Source: Spirochaetia bacterium (GTDB lineage: Bacteria; Spirochaetota; Spirochaetia; Treponematales; Treponemataceae). From it: a stretch of DNA of 26,550 nt. Below are positions 8,340 through 16,054 of the stretch, piece after piece. The DNA lies in NCBI GenBank assembly GCA_900769975.1, contig CAAGIR010000144.1:1-26550 (forward strand). Direction: 5' to 3'. The notes under the pieces are model-generated. The model was not told where the DNA came from. It did not search any database and was given only the letters and a program-made list of their open reading frames with translations. Every line of letters begins with the position of its first letter. The first letter of the stretch is position 1. Made by a program: the position numbers and the translations under genes.

Positions 8340-8361
8340 TATCTTTTTTATATATTATAAT
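8333..8361 (+). promoter_or_regulatory. tRNA-Leu promoter
   Basis: TTGAAA (8333-8338), a 17-bp spacer and a consensus TATAAT (8356-8361) lie 11 bp before the first base of the tRNA. This is a near-ideal sigma-70 promoter, overlapping the divergent COG2426 promoter. Confidence 0.82.
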
Positions 8362-8372
8362 AAATATCACTT

Positions 8373-8458
8373 GCCGGGATGGCGGAATTGGTAGACGCCC
8401 AGGACTTAAAATCCTGTGTCAAGCAATTGACGTGCCAGTTCGATTCTGGTTCCCGGCA
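8373..8458 (+). tRNA. tRNA-Leu (anticodon TAA)
   Basis: Class II tRNA of 86 bases. The acceptor stem GCCGGGA (8373-8379) pairs perfectly with TCCCGGC (8451-8457). The anticodon stem CAGGA/TCCTG encloses loop CTTAAAA with anticodon TAA at 8407-8409. A long variable arm and a GTTCGAT T-loop are present. The 3' CCA is not encoded and must be added by the CCA-adding enzyme. It reads UUA (and UUG) leucine codons. Confidence 0.96.
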
Positions 8459-8461
8459 ATG

Positions 8462-8491
8462 GCCTCCTTTCTAAAAGGGGGCTTTTTTTTT
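8462..8491 (+). terminator. Terminator after tRNA-Leu
   Basis: GCCTCCTTT (8462-8470), loop CTA, and AAAGGGGGC (8474-8482) form a nine-pair stem with one G-U pair, followed by nine T residues. Confidence 0.9.
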
Positions 8492-8540
8492 GTTTGAATT
8501 TTTCATTTTTTTGGAAACGGTATGCTGATGGTTTAAAATG

Positions 8541-8700
8541 TGGCAGGGATTGTAGGCACGCTGAAAGCGGCCACCGCAACGCAGGGAGCGAACGAAGTGA
8601 GCGACTGGAGTGAGGAGGCTGGAGCGATAGCGGAATGCCGGAAAGCCCGTTTTTGGTTGGTGAGCCTGTCGAACCGACCAAAAGCCACCCGAATTTCTAA
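8541..8700 (+). repeat. GC-rich dispersed repeat B1 upstream of murD
   Basis: A GC-rich block in otherwise AT-rich DNA, containing GGCCACCGCA (8569-8578), a 24-bp stretch at 8612-8635 shared at 23 of 24 positions with 17305-17328, and an imperfect hairpin TTTTGGTTGGT...ACCGACCAAAA near its end. The block is open in the murD frame, so an automated caller may start murD inside it; the real start is further downstream. The GAGGCTGGAGC part is also found in element R2, so the repeat families share modules. Confidence 0.7.
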
Positions 8701-8725
8701 AAAAATTTTTATTATGGAGTTTTGT

Positions 8726-10192
8726 ATGGAATTTCATTCGTATTCGCCTGTTTGTCCTTTTAAATCAATCGATGATATTAAAAACAAAAACGTTACTATT
8801 ATGGGGCTTGGTTTAAATGGCGGTGGTGAGGCTGCTGTTAAGTTTTTTTTGAAAAAAGGTGCAAATGTTCTTGTTACTGATATGAAGACGCGCGAACAGT
8901 TGCAGCAAACTATTGACAGAATTAATGCGGACTCTTCGCTTGACACTTCCAATCTCACATATCGTCTGGGTGAACATTGTCTTGAAGATTTTGAAAATGC
9001 TGATTGTGTTATTAAAAATCCTGGCGTTAAATATGAAGGAAATAAATTTCTGGCGGCTGCAAAAGCTATTGAAACTGATTTAAGTATTTTTCTGCGTTTT
9101 ACTGATTGTCCTGTTATTGCCGTTACTGGTAGCAAAGGTAAATCTTCTACTGTCAGCGCCATTTATTACGGTCTTTCCAAGGCTGGTTACAAAACTTTTT
9201 TGGGCGGTAACATCACTGTGAGTCCTCTTTCTTTTTTTGATGAGGTTTCGTCTGACACTCCTGTTGTTATTGAATTTTCTTCATGGCAGCTTGCTGATTT
9301 GCGTGGCAGAAAGGTTTTAAAACCGCATATCAGTTTAATTACAAAAATTGTGCCTGACCATCAAAACTGGTACGGAAATATGGAAGATTATGTTGCCGAC
9401 AAGCGTTTGATTTACGAAAATCAGGATGAAGGTGATTATTCCATTTTCGATGCTGGTCCAGATGAAGCGGGGACAGGTCCTGACCAAAACATTCACCCTG
9501 GCATTAAAACATGGGGTGATTTATTTGCCAGCGAATCGAAAGCGACTGTTCTGCGTTATGATGCTGACAATCCTCGTTATAATCTGGTTAATCTTCTTGT
9601 TCCTGGTAAACACATGCAGACGAATGCTCAGAATGCAGCTCTTGTAATGCAACTTATGAACATTCCAAAAGAAAAAATTGCTCAGATTCTTTGTACCTGG
9701 CCTGGAATTGACCACCGCCTGCAATATTTTCATTCTTACAAAAACTCCGTCGGTACTGAATTTAAATTTTACAATGATACTTGTGCGACTGTTCCCCAGG
9801 CGGCTGCAGCGGCTACTCAGGCTTTTGAGAAACCTGTCATTCTGATTACTGGCGGCACCGACAAAGGGCTTGATTTAGAACCTCTTTTGCTTGCTCTTTC
9901 AAATAAACTTTCATATAAAGTTAAACAGATTTATCTTCTGGATGGTACTGCGACTCAAAAAATGATTCCGCAATTAAATGCATCAAAAACTAATTATTAT
10001 GGTCCTTTTTATTCTCTTGATGAACTTCTTCGGTCTTTAAAATCTAACATTGATAACATCAATAATACTAATTATATAGAAGAAAATCACGAAATTGTTG
10101 TTTTTAGTCCTGGTGCTACTTCTTTCGGAATGTTTACAAACGAATTCGATCGAGGCAATAAATTTATGGCGGGTGTTAAAAGTTGTTTTTAA
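8726..10192 (+). CDS. murD: UDP-N-acetylmuramoylalanine--D-glutamate ligase
   Basis: Cytoplasmic Mur ligase that adds D-glutamate to UDP-MurNAc-L-Ala in peptidoglycan synthesis. It has 488 residues from the chosen start. An N-terminal Rossmann-like domain (VTIMGLGLNGGGEAAV near residue 30) is followed by the ATP-binding loop TGSKGKSST (Lys139), the EFSSWQL segment, and a C-terminal domain with WPGIDHRLQYF and the ILITGGTDKGLD motif typical of MurD. The frame is open back to 8540, but that part lies in a dispersed repeat. The ATG at 8726 has GGAG six bases upstream; an in-frame ATG at 8714 has no site of its own. It heads a plus-strand series that may be transcribed with its neighbours, although the next gene has its own promoter. 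Confidence 0.93.
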   Translation: MEFHSYSPVCPFKSIDDIKNKNVTIMGLGLNGGGEAAVKFFLKKGANVLVTDMKTREQLQQTIDRINADSSLDTSNLTYRLGEHCLEDFENADCVIKNPGVKYEGNKFLAAAKAIETDLSIFLRFTDCPVIAVTGSKGKSSTVSAIYYGLSKAGYKTFLGGNITVSPLSFFDEVSSDTPVVIEFSSWQLADLRGRKVLKPHISLITKIVPDHQNWYGNMEDYVADKRLIYENQDEGDYSIFDAGPDEAGTGPDQNIHPGIKTWGDLFASESKATVLRYDADNPRYNLVNLLVPGKHMQTNAQNAALVMQLMNIPKEKIAQILCTWPGIDHRLQYFHSYKNSVGTEFKFYNDTCATVPQAAAAATQAFEKPVILITGGTDKGLDLEPLLLALSNKLSYKVKQIYLLDGTATQKMIPQLNASKTNYYGPFYSLDELLRSLKSNIDNINNTNYIEENHEIVVFSPGATSFGMFTNEFDRGNKFMAGVKSCF

Positions 10193-10219
10193 AAGTTACA
10201 AAAAAATAGTTATATTCAC

Positions 10220-10248
10220 TTGACTTATTTTTACTATACGATTATACT
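10220..10248 (+). promoter_or_regulatory. Promoter giving a probable leaderless start
   Basis: TTGACT (10220-10225), 17 bp, then TATACT (10243-10248). The ATG of the next gene begins at 10255, seven bases after the -10 box, so the predicted transcription start coincides with the A of ATG. No Shine-Dalgarno sequence is present. Confidence 0.7.
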
Positions 10249-10254
10249 ACAAAT

Positions 10255-11298
10255 ATGAAGTTTTATGGTGAACTTTTAATTTTTGTTCTGCTTTTTATAA
10301 CAAACTTTCGTGTATTTTTTACAAAAAAGGCACGCAGGGATCCTCTTACTATTGTAGCTCCTTTTACCTTTATTCTTTCTATTTTGCAGATAGTGGCATG
10401 GGGTATAGAATTGCTTACTGTTTTAGGTTTTTTAATATCCCTGCTTGTGCTTCTTTCAAATTTTCATGCTCTTTTCAGATATACTGAACAACTTTACATT
10501 GACAGTTACAGTCCTCTTATGAAAATTTGGGCTGTTTTGACCACAATTCTTTCTGGAGCGGCCATTCTTTTAACTGTTGTTTCTATTCCTGTTGAACTTA
10601 GAAATAATGATTTACAAATTACACAGACAAAAACAAGATTTAATGGCAGTTTTCGTGCAGGGTTTGAAGAAGCAGGTGTTTTATCCTATTCTAATGTACA
10701 GTTATACACTTTTTCACCAAAACAAATTTCTGAATCTGACGATGAACAACTTCCTGATTCTGTAATTGTGTTTATTCCCGACAAACGTGGCGATACGCAG
10801 AATTACCTTCCTTATTTACAATTACTCTGCCAAAAAGGCTATACTGTTTTATCTGCCGATTTTTTTGCTGATGATGTAAAATGGATGCATTCTTTTGAAG
10901 ATTCTAAACTTTTACGTCAGACTGCATGTGTTTACCACAGTCTGAAAAATAATCAAAAGTTTATGTCACAAAGAGAATTTTACACTTACAATATCCTGCA
11001 GGAATGTAAAGCTATGCTTTCATTTGTGGATAATCTTTATTCCATGCAGACGGATGTGTATTTGGTGAGTGATGTAATGGGTAATGTTGCTATAAAAGAT
11101 TTTGCAAAGATGAACGCTAATCGTGTGGTTGATACTTTTTGTCTTGATTCTGTAAAAGAATATGAAACTGCCGGTTATGGTTGTGTTGAACAAACTTCAC
11201 CTCTTACTGCGTTTTTACTTGGTAAAAAAAGGGAAAAATCTTTTTATACGCCGAACATTCTTGTTGAACGAATGCTGCAACATTTTAATTTAAAATAA
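10255..11298 (+). CDS. Membrane-anchored alpha/beta-hydrolase-like protein, nucleophile missing
   Basis: Protein of 347 residues. The first 112 hold about four transmembrane helices (roughly 6-22, 33-50, 52-72, 91-111). The rest looks like an alpha/beta-hydrolase core: strand DSVIVFIPDKRGD (168-180), GYTVLSADFF (195-204), and TDVYLVSDVMGNVA (266-279) where the nucleophile elbow GxSxG would normally sit. Here the elbow reads SDVMG, without a Ser, Cys or Asp at the usual central position, so catalysis by the normal triad is doubtful. A membrane-bound pseudo-hydrolase is my best description; I do not recognise a named family. It has its own promoter and lies 29 bp before the Nif3-family gene. 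Confidence 0.6.
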   Translation: MKFYGELLIFVLLFITNFRVFFTKKARRDPLTIVAPFTFILSILQIVAWGIELLTVLGFLISLLVLLSNFHALFRYTEQLYIDSYSPLMKIWAVLTTILSGAAILLTVVSIPVELRNNDLQITQTKTRFNGSFRAGFEEAGVLSYSNVQLYTFSPKQISESDDEQLPDSVIVFIPDKRGDTQNYLPYLQLLCQKGYTVLSADFFADDVKWMHSFEDSKLLRQTACVYHSLKNNQKFMSQREFYTYNILQECKAMLSFVDNLYSMQTDVYLVSDVMGNVAIKDFAKMNANRVVDTFCLDSVKEYETAGYGCVEQTSPLTAFLLGKKREKSFYTPNILVERMLQHFNLK

Positions 11299-11327
11299 TT
11301 TTTTTGTGATGCAAATGTGAGGATTTT

Positions 11328-12095
11328 ATGACGCTTGTTGAATTTAATGATTATTTGAACGGTTTTTTACAAAAGGAAAATTTTCGCGAGGATCCGTCGG
11401 CTAACGGTATTCAAATTCAAAATTCTTTACCATATGATAAACAAATTAAAACTGTTGCTTTTGCCGTTGACGCTTGCGAACAGTCATCACAACTTGCAGC
11501 CGCAAATAATGCTGATGTTCTTGTCGTTCATCATGGTATTTTCTGGGGACACTGCTCACCTATCACTGATTCTCATTATAAGCGTGTTTCATCTTTTATA
11601 AAAAATGACCTTGCATTGATTGCATACCATATTCCGCTTGATGCAAATAATCCTTATGGTAACAACTTTGGTCTTGCCCGCAAAATAAACCTTGCACAGC
11701 TGGAGCCTTTTGGTAAATGGAAAGGGATGACGATTGGTGTAAAAGGAATATTAGATTGTCAATTGTCTTTAAATGAATTATCAGATATTATTTCAAAAAA
11801 CACAAACACTAAACCTGCTGTTTATAATTTTGGTAAAGAAAAAATACAGAGTGTAGGTATTGTTTCTGGTGGAGCAGGTGATCTTGTGGAACAGGCTGCC
11901 TTAGAAAATCTTGATGTTTATGTGACTGGTGCTTTTGAGCATGAAGATTTTCATGTGGCACAAGAAATGGGAATAAACGTTATTTCTGCGGGGCATTATG
12001 GTACAGAAATAATCGGTGTTTCGCTTTTAAAAGAAAAGGTTGAAAAAGACCTTGGTTTGAATACTGTTTTTCTTGATATACCTACTGGCTTGTAA
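11328..12095 (+). CDS. Nif3-like dinuclear metal centre protein (DUF34)
   Basis: Protein of 255 residues of the Nif3/YbgI/YqfO family, a hexameric cytoplasmic protein with a two-metal centre. It is sometimes labelled GTP cyclohydrolase I type 2-like, but its true reaction is unsettled. The metal ligands are all present: HHG (His68, His69), YHIPLDA (His101, Asp105) and SAGHYGTE (His223, Glu227), at positions matching E. coli YbgI. This is the short form without the inserted PII-like domain found in some Gram-positive members. GAGG lies seven bases before the ATG. In the operon it sits between the hydrolase-like gene and lspA. Confidence 0.9.
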   Translation: MTLVEFNDYLNGFLQKENFREDPSANGIQIQNSLPYDKQIKTVAFAVDACEQSSQLAAANNADVLVVHHGIFWGHCSPITDSHYKRVSSFIKNDLALIAYHIPLDANNPYGNNFGLARKINLAQLEPFGKWKGMTIGVKGILDCQLSLNELSDIISKNTNTKPAVYNFGKEKIQSVGIVSGGAGDLVEQAALENLDVYVTGAFEHEDFHVAQEMGINVISAGHYGTEIIGVSLLKEKVEKDLGLNTVFLDIPTGL

Positions 12096-12151
12096 CCTTG
12101 TACTATATAATGATAATGAAATAACGGATTGATTTTCTGGAGGATTTTTTT

Positions 12152-12682
12152 ATGAATGAAAAAACAAAAGCTAAATTACTGCCGATAAGTCTGACTTTAT
12201 TGATTGTTCTTCTGGACCAGTTTACCAAATACCTTGTTGTAAAAAATATTCCTTTGTATACGATTGGAAAAGAATTTTTTGGTGATTTTTTGAGAATTGT
12301 TCATGTTTCAAACACTGGCGTTGCCTTTAGTGTGGGTGCTTCATGGTCTGAAAACTTGCGTCATATTCTTTTCTGTGTTTTGCCTGTAATTGTGATTATT
12401 GTAGTTTTTATTGTATATTTTCGTAACAATGAGTGGACTAAACTGCAGAATTGGGTAATCATGGGGATTTTAGGTGGCGGAATTGGAAATCTGATTGACA
12501 GGATTTTCAGGGCAGAAGGCGTTGTTGATTTTATTGATGTTAAATTTTATGGACTTTTTGGATTGGAACGCTGGCCTACTTTTAATATTGCGGATTCTGC
12601 AATCATTGTGTGTGGTGCAATTCTGATTATTTCCTTTATTATTTCTATTTGTAAAGAAAAAAAACAAAAGTCTAAAAAATAG
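12152..12682 (+). CDS. lspA: Lipoprotein signal peptidase (signal peptidase II)
   Basis: Aspartic protease of the inner membrane that removes signal peptides from prolipoproteins after lipid attachment. It has 176 residues and four membrane helices. Signature motifs are LLDQFTKYLV in helix 1, NTGVAFSVG, and the two catalytic aspartates in GGIGNLIDRI (Asp116) and FNIADSAII (Asp148). GGAGG lies upstream at 12139-12143. A lipoprotein substrate candidate is encoded in the same window (24640-25305). The upstream gap has a TATAAT at 12106-12111 but no matching -35 box, so read-through from upstream genes is assumed. Confidence 0.95.
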   Translation: MNEKTKAKLLPISLTLLIVLLDQFTKYLVVKNIPLYTIGKEFFGDFLRIVHVSNTGVAFSVGASWSENLRHILFCVLPVIVIIVVFIVYFRNNEWTKLQNWVIMGILGGGIGNLIDRIFRAEGVVDFIDVKFYGLFGLERWPTFNIADSAIIVCGAILIISFIISICKEKKQKSKK

Positions 12683-12720
12683 CGTAAAACATTTTATCTT
12701 TTATCCCTGGAGGTTTGCTT

Positions 12721-13107
12721 ATGAATATGGATAATTTGGATGAACAGGAAAAAGCTAGAAGAAAACAGCAACAGATTGAATATCGTAACAAAAAGCGTTT
12801 TTCATCGCTCTTTTTATTCATTGCTACAATTTTTGAAATAATTGAAACTATTTTGATTATTCTGGTTCTTTTAATCGGAGCTATTGCCATAACTTCTAGG
12901 TTTGTTGATATAAATACTCCGTTATTTTCAAATCTTCTTGGGGTAATAATAATTGTCTTTTCTCTGGGCGGTCTTGTCTTAGGTTTTATTATTTATAAAA
13001 AAGCTATGGGATGGGCAATCAACAAGTTTAATTTAAAAGATAAACTTTTGGACGATGTAACTTCTCATTATATTAAACCTGATGATACGGAGGCTAGAAA
13101 AAGATGA
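12721..13107 (+). CDS. Small two-helix membrane protein of unknown function
   Basis: A 128-residue protein with a charged, Lys/Arg/Gln-rich N-terminus (residues 8-26), a first membrane segment or hairpin at about 28-58, a second at about 71-93, and a charged C-terminal tail. The start is the ATG at 12721 because GGAGG (12709-12713) is correctly spaced; the TTG at 12715 is not needed. Its last codons overlap the mtnN start by four bases, so the two are translationally coupled. I do not recognise a family; the link with lspA and mtnN is positional only. Confidence 0.7.
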   Translation: MNMDNLDEQEKARRKQQQIEYRNKKRFSSLFLFIATIFEIIETILIILVLLIGAIAITSRFVDINTPLFSNLLGVIIIVFSLGGLVLGFIIYKKAMGWAINKFNLKDKLLDDVTSHYIKPDDTEARKR

Positions 13108-13793
13108 CAGGAATTATCGGTGCAATGGAAAGTGAGGTAAAGTCGATTTACCAGAAAATGACGTCAAAAGAAGAAATAAAGGCTGGCGATTTAGTTTTTT
13201 ACAAAGGATTACTTTGCGGAAAAGAAGTTGTTGTTGTAAAATGCGGCATTGGAAAAGTGAATGCTGCACTTTGCACGCAAATTTTCATCAGCAGATTCAA
13301 TCCTCAAAAAATAATTAACACAGGAATTGCAGGTGCTACAGGAAACGGTTTACAGATTTATGATTTTGTTGTTTCTACAAAAGCTGTTTATCATGATTTT
13401 GACACTACATATTTTGGGTACAAACTGGGGCAGGTACCTGGTATGCCAGAAACTTTTGATGCAGACAAAAACCTGATAGATATTGCCGTTAAGTCATTTT
13501 CAAAAACTGAACTGTCGCAAAATCATAAAATAAGGACTGGAATCATTGCTTCTGGTGACCAGTTTGTTTCTGATTCAAAAAAGAAAAATATTATTGTTGA
13601 AAATTTTTCTCCTGAATGTGTAGAAATGGAAGGAACTGCAATTGCTCATACATGCTACAAAAATGACATTCCTTTTGTGATTATACGATGCATGTCTGAC
13701 TGTGCAGATGACAATGTTGAAACTGTATACGATGAAGAAAAGGCTTCCTTCATAAGCAGCAGTTTTTTACTGGAACTGATTAAAGACATTTAA
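13104..13793 (+). CDS. mtnN: 5'-methylthioadenosine/S-adenosylhomocysteine nucleosidase
   Basis: Cytoplasmic hydrolase that cleaves adenine from S-adenosylhomocysteine and methylthioadenosine. It has 229 residues, standard for the family. The catalytic residues are in place: Glu11 in GAMESEV, Glu176 in VEMEGTAIAH, and Asp199 in CMSDCAD, matching E. coli Glu12, Glu174 and Asp197. The NTGIAGA strand and the VYHDFD segment are also typical. The ATG overlaps the stop of the upstream gene, and GGAGG lies ten bases before it. luxS follows after 31 bp, so the two steps from S-adenosylhomocysteine to homocysteine and the AI-2 precursor are encoded together. Confidence 0.95.
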   Translation: MTGIIGAMESEVKSIYQKMTSKEEIKAGDLVFYKGLLCGKEVVVVKCGIGKVNAALCTQIFISRFNPQKIINTGIAGATGNGLQIYDFVVSTKAVYHDFDTTYFGYKLGQVPGMPETFDADKNLIDIAVKSFSKTELSQNHKIRTGIIASGDQFVSDSKKKNIIVENFSPECVEMEGTAIAHTCYKNDIPFVIIRCMSDCADDNVETVYDEEKASFISSSFLLELIKDI

Positions 13794-13824
13794 TTTTTTT
13801 TGATTTTTATATCTGGAGGTTTGT

Positions 13825-14292
13825 ATGGAAAACAAATACAATGTTGATAGTTTTAATTTAGATCATACAAAAGTTAAGGCTCCTTTTGTACGACTTGCTT
13901 CTCAAAAAATCGGCAAAAAAGGCGATGTAGTAACAAAATATGATATTCGCTTTTGTCAGCCAAATAAAGAATTTATGACAACTGGCACAATACATACGCT
14001 TGAACATTTAATAGCAGAATATATTCGCGATGAAATGGAAGGTGTAATTGATTTAAGTCCTATGGGATGCCGTACTGGATTTTATTTTACTGTATGGGGA
14101 GAACATTCAGAAGAAGAAATATCAAAAGTTTTTATGAGTGTTCTGGAAAAAGTTGCTGTGTGGGATAAACCTGTTCCTGCTACTACAGAAGCAGAATGTG
14201 GAAATTATCTTGACCATGATCTGGAAGGAGCAAAAACCCACGCAAAAAAATGGTGTGACGGTATAAAACAAAAAGGCTGGAATGCATTTTAA
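13825..14292 (+). CDS. luxS: S-ribosylhomocysteine lyase (AI-2 synthesis)
   Basis: Metal-dependent enzyme that splits S-ribosylhomocysteine into homocysteine and DPD, the precursor of the AI-2 signal. It has 155 residues, the normal length. The metal ligands are His57 and His61 in HTLEH with Glu60 as acid/base, and Cys125 in AECGN; the catalytic Cys82 is in MGCRTGFY. The homodimer acts in the cytoplasm. GGAGG lies seven bases before the ATG. It directly follows mtnN and completes the detoxification branch of the activated methyl cycle. No AI-2 receptor or lsr-type uptake gene is visible in the window, so the role may be purely metabolic. Confidence 0.96.
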   Translation: MENKYNVDSFNLDHTKVKAPFVRLASQKIGKKGDVVTKYDIRFCQPNKEFMTTGTIHTLEHLIAEYIRDEMEGVIDLSPMGCRTGFYFTVWGEHSEEEISKVFMSVLEKVAVWDKPVPATTEAECGNYLDHDLEGAKTHAKKWCDGIKQKGWNAF

Positions 14293-14340
14293 TTTTTTCT
14301 ATTGTCTGTTCAATTAGTTTTTTATATTTTATTATATGAT

Positions 14341-14368
14341 TTTTCACTTTTGTTTATAGATTTATAAT
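14341..14368 (+). promoter_or_regulatory. Candidate promoter for the DUF1538-PII unit
   Basis: TTTTCA (14341-14346), 16 bp, then a consensus TATAAT (14363-14368), leaving a leader of about 120 bases before the DUF1538 ATG. The leader contains a GCATTAATGC palindrome (14448-14457). The 205-bp space after luxS otherwise shows no gene and no clear terminator. Confidence 0.42.
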
Positions 14369-14497
14369 CGGGCTTTGAAAAATTAAGCAACTAAATTGCG
14401 ACTAAAATGCAACAAAACAGCTACATTCGAAAAAATTCACTTTATCTGCATTAATGCGATACTTTGATTTATTTGTTGTTTTTCTACTGGAGATTTT

Positions 14498-15982
14498 ATG
14501 AACATTTTTGCAAAACTAAAAGAAACTGCAATTTCTGTTTTTCCTGTAATGCTCATAGTTTTGATTTTTGGTCTGTTTATTGTTCCAATGGAAAAAACTT
14601 TGTTGGTTGGATTCCTTTTTGGCGGTATCCTGCTTACCTTGGGACTTACCATTTTTCTTCTGGGTGTAGATTTAAGTATCCAGCCGATGGGTGAAAGAAC
14701 AGGTGCTGCCCTGACAAAGAAAAAAAGCCTTCCGTTATTACTGATTTGTGCTTTTATAATCGGATTTATCGTAACGGCTGCAGAACCAGACATTCAGGTT
14801 TTTGGTGATCAGGTAAGGAATGTTTTCAGCAATGTAAATAAATTTGCCTTTACTTTTGTTATTGCTCTGGGAGTTGCACTTTTTATTACAATCGGTTTAT
14901 TAAGGACTGTATTGAACTGGTCTTTAAAATGGACTCTTTTTGTTTTCTACCTTATTCTTTTTATAATCCTGCCTTTTGTTTCTAACAGTTTTGTAGGAAT
15001 TGGATTTGATGCAGGTGGTGCAACAACTGGGCCTATGACGGTACCTTTTATCATGGCTTTGGGATTAGGTGTTTCTTCCGTTCGTCCAACAAATGACAAT
15101 AAAAACTCTTTTGGATTAACTGGAGTTGCCTCGCTGGGGCCAATTATGGCGGTGCTTTTGTATTCATTCTTTGTTAAACAATCTTCTTCTATACAAGAAG
15201 TTGCTGCCTCGTCGCTAGAATTATCACAAAACACAAGCTTTTTACATGCAGTTTTTGTTCCTTTCTTTACGTGTTTTAACTCTGTAGTAAAAGAAGCATT
15301 TATTTCCATTTTGCCGCTTTTTATTTTGTTTATTGTGTTCCAGATTTTCCTTTTAAAAATGACAAAACTTCAGTTTACTAGAATGATTATAGGTTTTGTC
15401 TACAGTTTTATTGGATTAACTTTATTCTTGGTTGGTGTAAACGGCGGATTTATGCAGGCTGGTGCAGAACTGGGAAAAATATTGGGTGAAATGGTTTTAA
15501 ATAACGGCGGCATCTGGTATTTTATTTTAATAGTGACAGGGCTTTTGCTGGGAGCGATAATTGTTTGTGCCGAACCTGCAGTATGGGTTTTAAGCGAACA
15601 AGTTGAAGCCGTAAGTGGCGGTACAATCAAAAGAAAAGCACTTCTTCTTTTTCTGTCTTTAGGTACTGCACTTGCGATAGGTCTTTCTTTATGGCGATGT
15701 ATCGAAGGCATTAATTTACGCTATATTTTAATTCTGGGGTATATAATTGCTATGGTTTTAATGCTTTTTTCTCCAGATTTATTTACGGGAATTGCATTTG
15801 ACTCTGGCGGTGTTGCATCTGGTCCGCTAACTTCTACTTTTGTATTATCTTTTACAATTGGTGCTGCAAAAGGTTGTGGTGGTACTGACGATTCATTTGG
15901 TGTAATTGCTTTAGTTGCACTTATGCCGTTAATTGCAATACAAATAATGGGAATTATTTTCAAACATAAATCAAGAAAATGA
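14498..15982 (+). CDS. DUF1538 membrane protein with two tandem repeats (putative transporter)
   Basis: Protein of 494 residues, almost entirely hydrophobic, with about 12-14 membrane segments. It is an internal duplication: AAEPDIQVFGDQV (95-107) recurs as CAEPAVWVLSEQV (357-369), and GIGFDAGGATTGP (167-179) recurs as GIAFDSGGVASGP (431-443), an offset of about 264 residues, each followed by a DSFG- or NSFG-type segment. The paired FD-GG-GP loops with nearby acidic residues resemble re-entrant, ion-binding loops of transporters, but this is inference. The family has no assigned substrate. GGAG precedes the ATG. The next gene encodes two PII-like domains, so transport is probably controlled by a small-molecule sensor. 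Confidence 0.85.
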   Translation: MNIFAKLKETAISVFPVMLIVLIFGLFIVPMEKTLLVGFLFGGILLTLGLTIFLLGVDLSIQPMGERTGAALTKKKSLPLLLICAFIIGFIVTAAEPDIQVFGDQVRNVFSNVNKFAFTFVIALGVALFITIGLLRTVLNWSLKWTLFVFYLILFIILPFVSNSFVGIGFDAGGATTGPMTVPFIMALGLGVSSVRPTNDNKNSFGLTGVASLGPIMAVLLYSFFVKQSSSIQEVAASSLELSQNTSFLHAVFVPFFTCFNSVVKEAFISILPLFILFIVFQIFLLKMTKLQFTRMIIGFVYSFIGLTLFLVGVNGGFMQAGAELGKILGEMVLNNGGIWYFILIVTGLLLGAIIVCAEPAVWVLSEQVEAVSGGTIKRKALLLFLSLGTALAIGLSLWRCIEGINLRYILILGYIIAMVLMLFSPDLFTGIAFDSGGVASGPLTSTFVLSFTIGAAKGCGGTDDSFGVIALVALMPLIAIQIMGIIFKHKSRK

Positions 15983-16054
15983 TAGTTACAGGATAAATAT
16001 GAAAATAATTTTTACAAAGAAATCATTTATCTTTTTATGTAGGAGGTAAACTGT

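Noticed and set aside
8540..8725. N-terminal extension of MurD by 62 codons
   Set aside because: The extension lies in a GC-rich dispersed repeat and has no family similarity. The ATG at 8726 has a well-spaced GGAG and gives a standard MurD length.
9469..9480. Repeat-box-like GGGACAGGTCC inside murD
   Set aside because: It differs from the box by an inserted base and lies in a normal coding stretch; one near-match is not convincing.
12106..12111. TATAAT upstream of lspA as a promoter
   Set aside because: There is no -35 box at an acceptable distance and no extended -10; transcription from upstream genes is simpler.
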